A stretch of 64,000 nt of DNA. It comes from Hoplostethus atlanticus. Its lineage: Eukaryota > Chordata > Actinopteri > Trachichthyiformes > Trachichthyidae. Both the position numbers and the translations under genes were made by a program. The stretch covers positions 186,001 to 250,000 of the forward strand of contig JAXDDX010000288.1 of assembly GCA_034670405.1 (NCBI GenBank), read 5' to 3'. The notes below the pieces were generated by a model, which searched no databases, had not been told where the DNA came from, and saw nothing but the letters and a program-made list of their open reading frames with translations. Below are positions 61,805 through 64,000 of this stretch, piece after piece. Position 1 is the stretch's first letter. Each line of letters begins with the position of its first letter.

Positions 61805-64000
61805 ACACACACACACACCTACACACATTAAGGTACTTTGGCATGTTACACTTGTCAAGCTATTTACAGACTTGATTTACTGAATCCCCTGAAAGAGGAT
61901 ACGTTGCACTGAACCGTGTCAAGCTTTTTTAATGGAATAGGTCTTTATTACTAGCATGATACGCCTGGCTGGCTGTATCCCAATCTTGAAACTCTTTCAG
62001 AGGATTGTGATGATTTAATGCTGTGTTTAGACCCTTATGTACTGTCTCGTTTATTGTACTGTCTGGAGTCACACTATGAGAGAGTACAAAATTCAAAAGG
62101 CTGGTAAAAGGCTATATATCAAGAGAGTTTTCATTTCTTCAATATAATCTTATTCTGTCTAAATCCTTTGGGAACCCTGAAAAATTGAGACCATGTAAAA
62201 CTGGCTGTTCATTAACTGTTCAGCCAATATGACTTAAATTATATCAGACCGACTGCACTTTGACCTTACATCCATTGTATCATTTTACATCCAAAGTAAT
62301 AATAGTATGAAATCAATTGCATTGGTGATCCCTGTTGAATATAAGGAATACAGGTCATTTGAACACTGGTTATGAAGGTAATGTGTGATGGTCTTGAGGT
62401 TGCAACCTCAGTAGTAAGCGCATGTATACCTCCTGTGTTGCTTCTCAGGCACAGCAGACCATCTGGTGGACAGGCCTTTCTCTCTACCCCCCCCCCACAC
62501 GGGCATGTGCCCAGTCCCTCAGGTTCAGCAGATGACATTTTACAACACACAGGTTGCCTAAACACCTCCGTATTCACGGGCTGCAAAAACCAATCAAATG
62601 CTACTGTGCCAACTCCGCTGTGAGAAAAGGATGCTGAGGGTGTTCTTGACAACTGTCCCAGTATGTGAGAGGCACTACACCTCTTCATGGTCGAGAGGTT
62701 CAACCCAAGGTTTGGCCTTATCTGGTGACTGACGTTATTTGGTAATCATTAAAAAGCAAAGAACACACCAGTCAAAGGATATCTTCATTCTAATGGAATT
62801 CCTGGTATGCCATAATTCATGGATACAATTGATTTAGGCTCTTGAGTCCTGGAATCCATGAGTCTTTTGATGCAGGTCCAGTATGGCCAGTTTCCTCTTT
62901 GCTGCCCATTAGGAATGTGCTGATAAACTTTGACAACTTGCTCTTCTATGGAGGATTACTTCACCCAGAATAAAAATGGAATGTTAAACGTTAATTATTT
63001 TACTGTAGAAGTAAGCAGTGTACTGTCTGGATCATACCAAAATAAAAGGAAAAGTGAAAAATGAAAATAGAAAAAGGACTATTGTCGGTACAACCAATCT
63101 TTCTCTTAATTGTATTTTCAATTTCTATTCAACGGTCTATAATCTAGAAAAATTGCATATTCTTCTCATTATTACTAACAGTAAAATAAAAACTTTAAAT
63201 GATATTAACAATAACAATAACATTTCTAGCGTGTACATTATGGAGTCAACTACACCCTACCTTTTCAATTCCTAGGTAAAGAAATAGACTAGCTTGTTTG
63301 GAAGAGGTTCTAGCTCTCTCTAGTGGACAAGAACTGGCAACGCCTGTGACGAATGAGGTGGTTCCTGCTGTGATTGGAGCTCAATGTGCCAGGAGCCAGG
63401 ATGGTATCTGCACTGATCTGAGGGGTCTGGACACTGGGCTAGCCATGGGGATACTCGTCAGGACCGGAGGTAGTTGAACTACAGCCACCAAGCTCACTGT
63501 GTTAGGATATCTGGAATGTCTGTGTTACTTACAGTCTTTTTCTATCATCTGATAATCATGAAATGTGTTTATGGCCTTTTACTATTGTTCAGCAATAAGC
63601 ACGAGGCCTTGTTGTATTGATTAAAGTGTATTTAAAGTATAATGTTTTGGAGGGAGATATAATTGGAAGCCCGTTATTATTTTTATTCACGTAGCCTATC
63701 AAAGTTCACTCCTCTGTAAACACATCAATGTACCTACAAGAAAAAATGCATAGGAGCACACACAAGATACCAGAGCGGGGCAACTGCACCAAGTTAGTGG
63801 TGTGTAATAACGCAGTGAGGCCTGTTCCTTGTAGTGATCGATTGTATTCATAAAAACACTGAGAAACAATAAAGACAATAGCAACTTTTATTTAAACTTT
63901 TTTAACTTGTTTGGTCTATTGAGGCCATTGAATTTCAGCTCCCCTGTCAAATTAGTGACAGAGGGGTGAAGTGATCACATAGGTGCTCGTCTGTCTGTGT
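60751..64000. other. Intergenic stretch, no gene seen
   Basis: Contains a (CA)n tract (61769-61819) and AT-rich DNA. The longest frame (62703-62266, - strand, 145 residues) has low-complexity composition, no homology I recognise and no splice context, so it is not called a gene. Confidence 0.5.

Noticed and set aside
62266-62703. A 145-residue frame on the - strand
   Set aside because: No homology, no exon boundaries and poor composition.
63300-63520. A GC-richer patch that might be an exon
   Set aside because: Frames are short, stops occur, and no protein family was recognised.

Overview
The window is vertebrate, almost certainly ray-finned fish, genomic DNA. It carries two multi-exon genes with GT/AG introns that are arranged tail to tail as in other vertebrates: HMG-CoA reductase (hmgcr, + strand, coding 24128-31754) and the ceramide transfer protein CERT (cert1/col4a3bp, - strand, coding 54501-35837). 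The repeats are of teleost kind: Tc1/mariner and hAT MITEs, an L2-like LINE, tRNA-derived SINEs, a THAP/DDE_Tnp_4 transposase relic, Ty3/Gypsy remains, and many long CA/TG tracts. I saw no tRNA or rRNA gene, CRISPR array or prokaryotic feature.

Region 1-14.4 kb is repeat-built. A unit of about 4.7 kb occurs twice in direct orientation (1690-6478 and 9754-14359). Each copy ends in a 1.19-kb Gypsy LTR preceded by TATA. The left copy continues into a Gypsy pol remnant on the - strand, and the right copy behaves as a solo LTR with TATA on both sides. An unrelated 448-bp LTR and a 17-bp inverted repeat mark the junction. This looks like two allelic states of one insertion locus placed in tandem, either by recombination or by the assembly.

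Region 14.4-24 kb is intergenic. It holds a near-perfect 71-nt palindrome, an L2-like LINE 3' end, a retrovirus-like LTR with primer-binding site, microsatellites, and a broken THAP-DDE transposase gene (- strand, 23154-21293) lying head to head with the hmgcr promoter region.

Region 24-33 kb is hmgcr: 19 coding exons giving 882 residues, with sterol-sensing membrane domain, linker and catalytic domain all present. Region 33-54.5 kb is cert1: 17 coding exons giving up to 625 residues (PH domain, serine-repeat motif, FFAT motif, alternative 24-residue cassette exon, START domain), probably followed by a long 3' UTR that ends close to the end of hmgcr. Region 55-64 kb shows no recognisable gene, only a hAT element with perfect 8-bp target duplication and simple repeats.

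hmgcr makes mevalonate for sterols in the ER. CERT carries ceramide from ER to Golgi for sphingomyelin synthesis. The linked pair therefore serves the two main lipids of the plasma membrane. The most interesting signals are long (TG)n tracts abutting 3' splice sites in both genes, the tandem-allele structure at the left, and the transposase relic in the hmgcr promoter neighbourhood.
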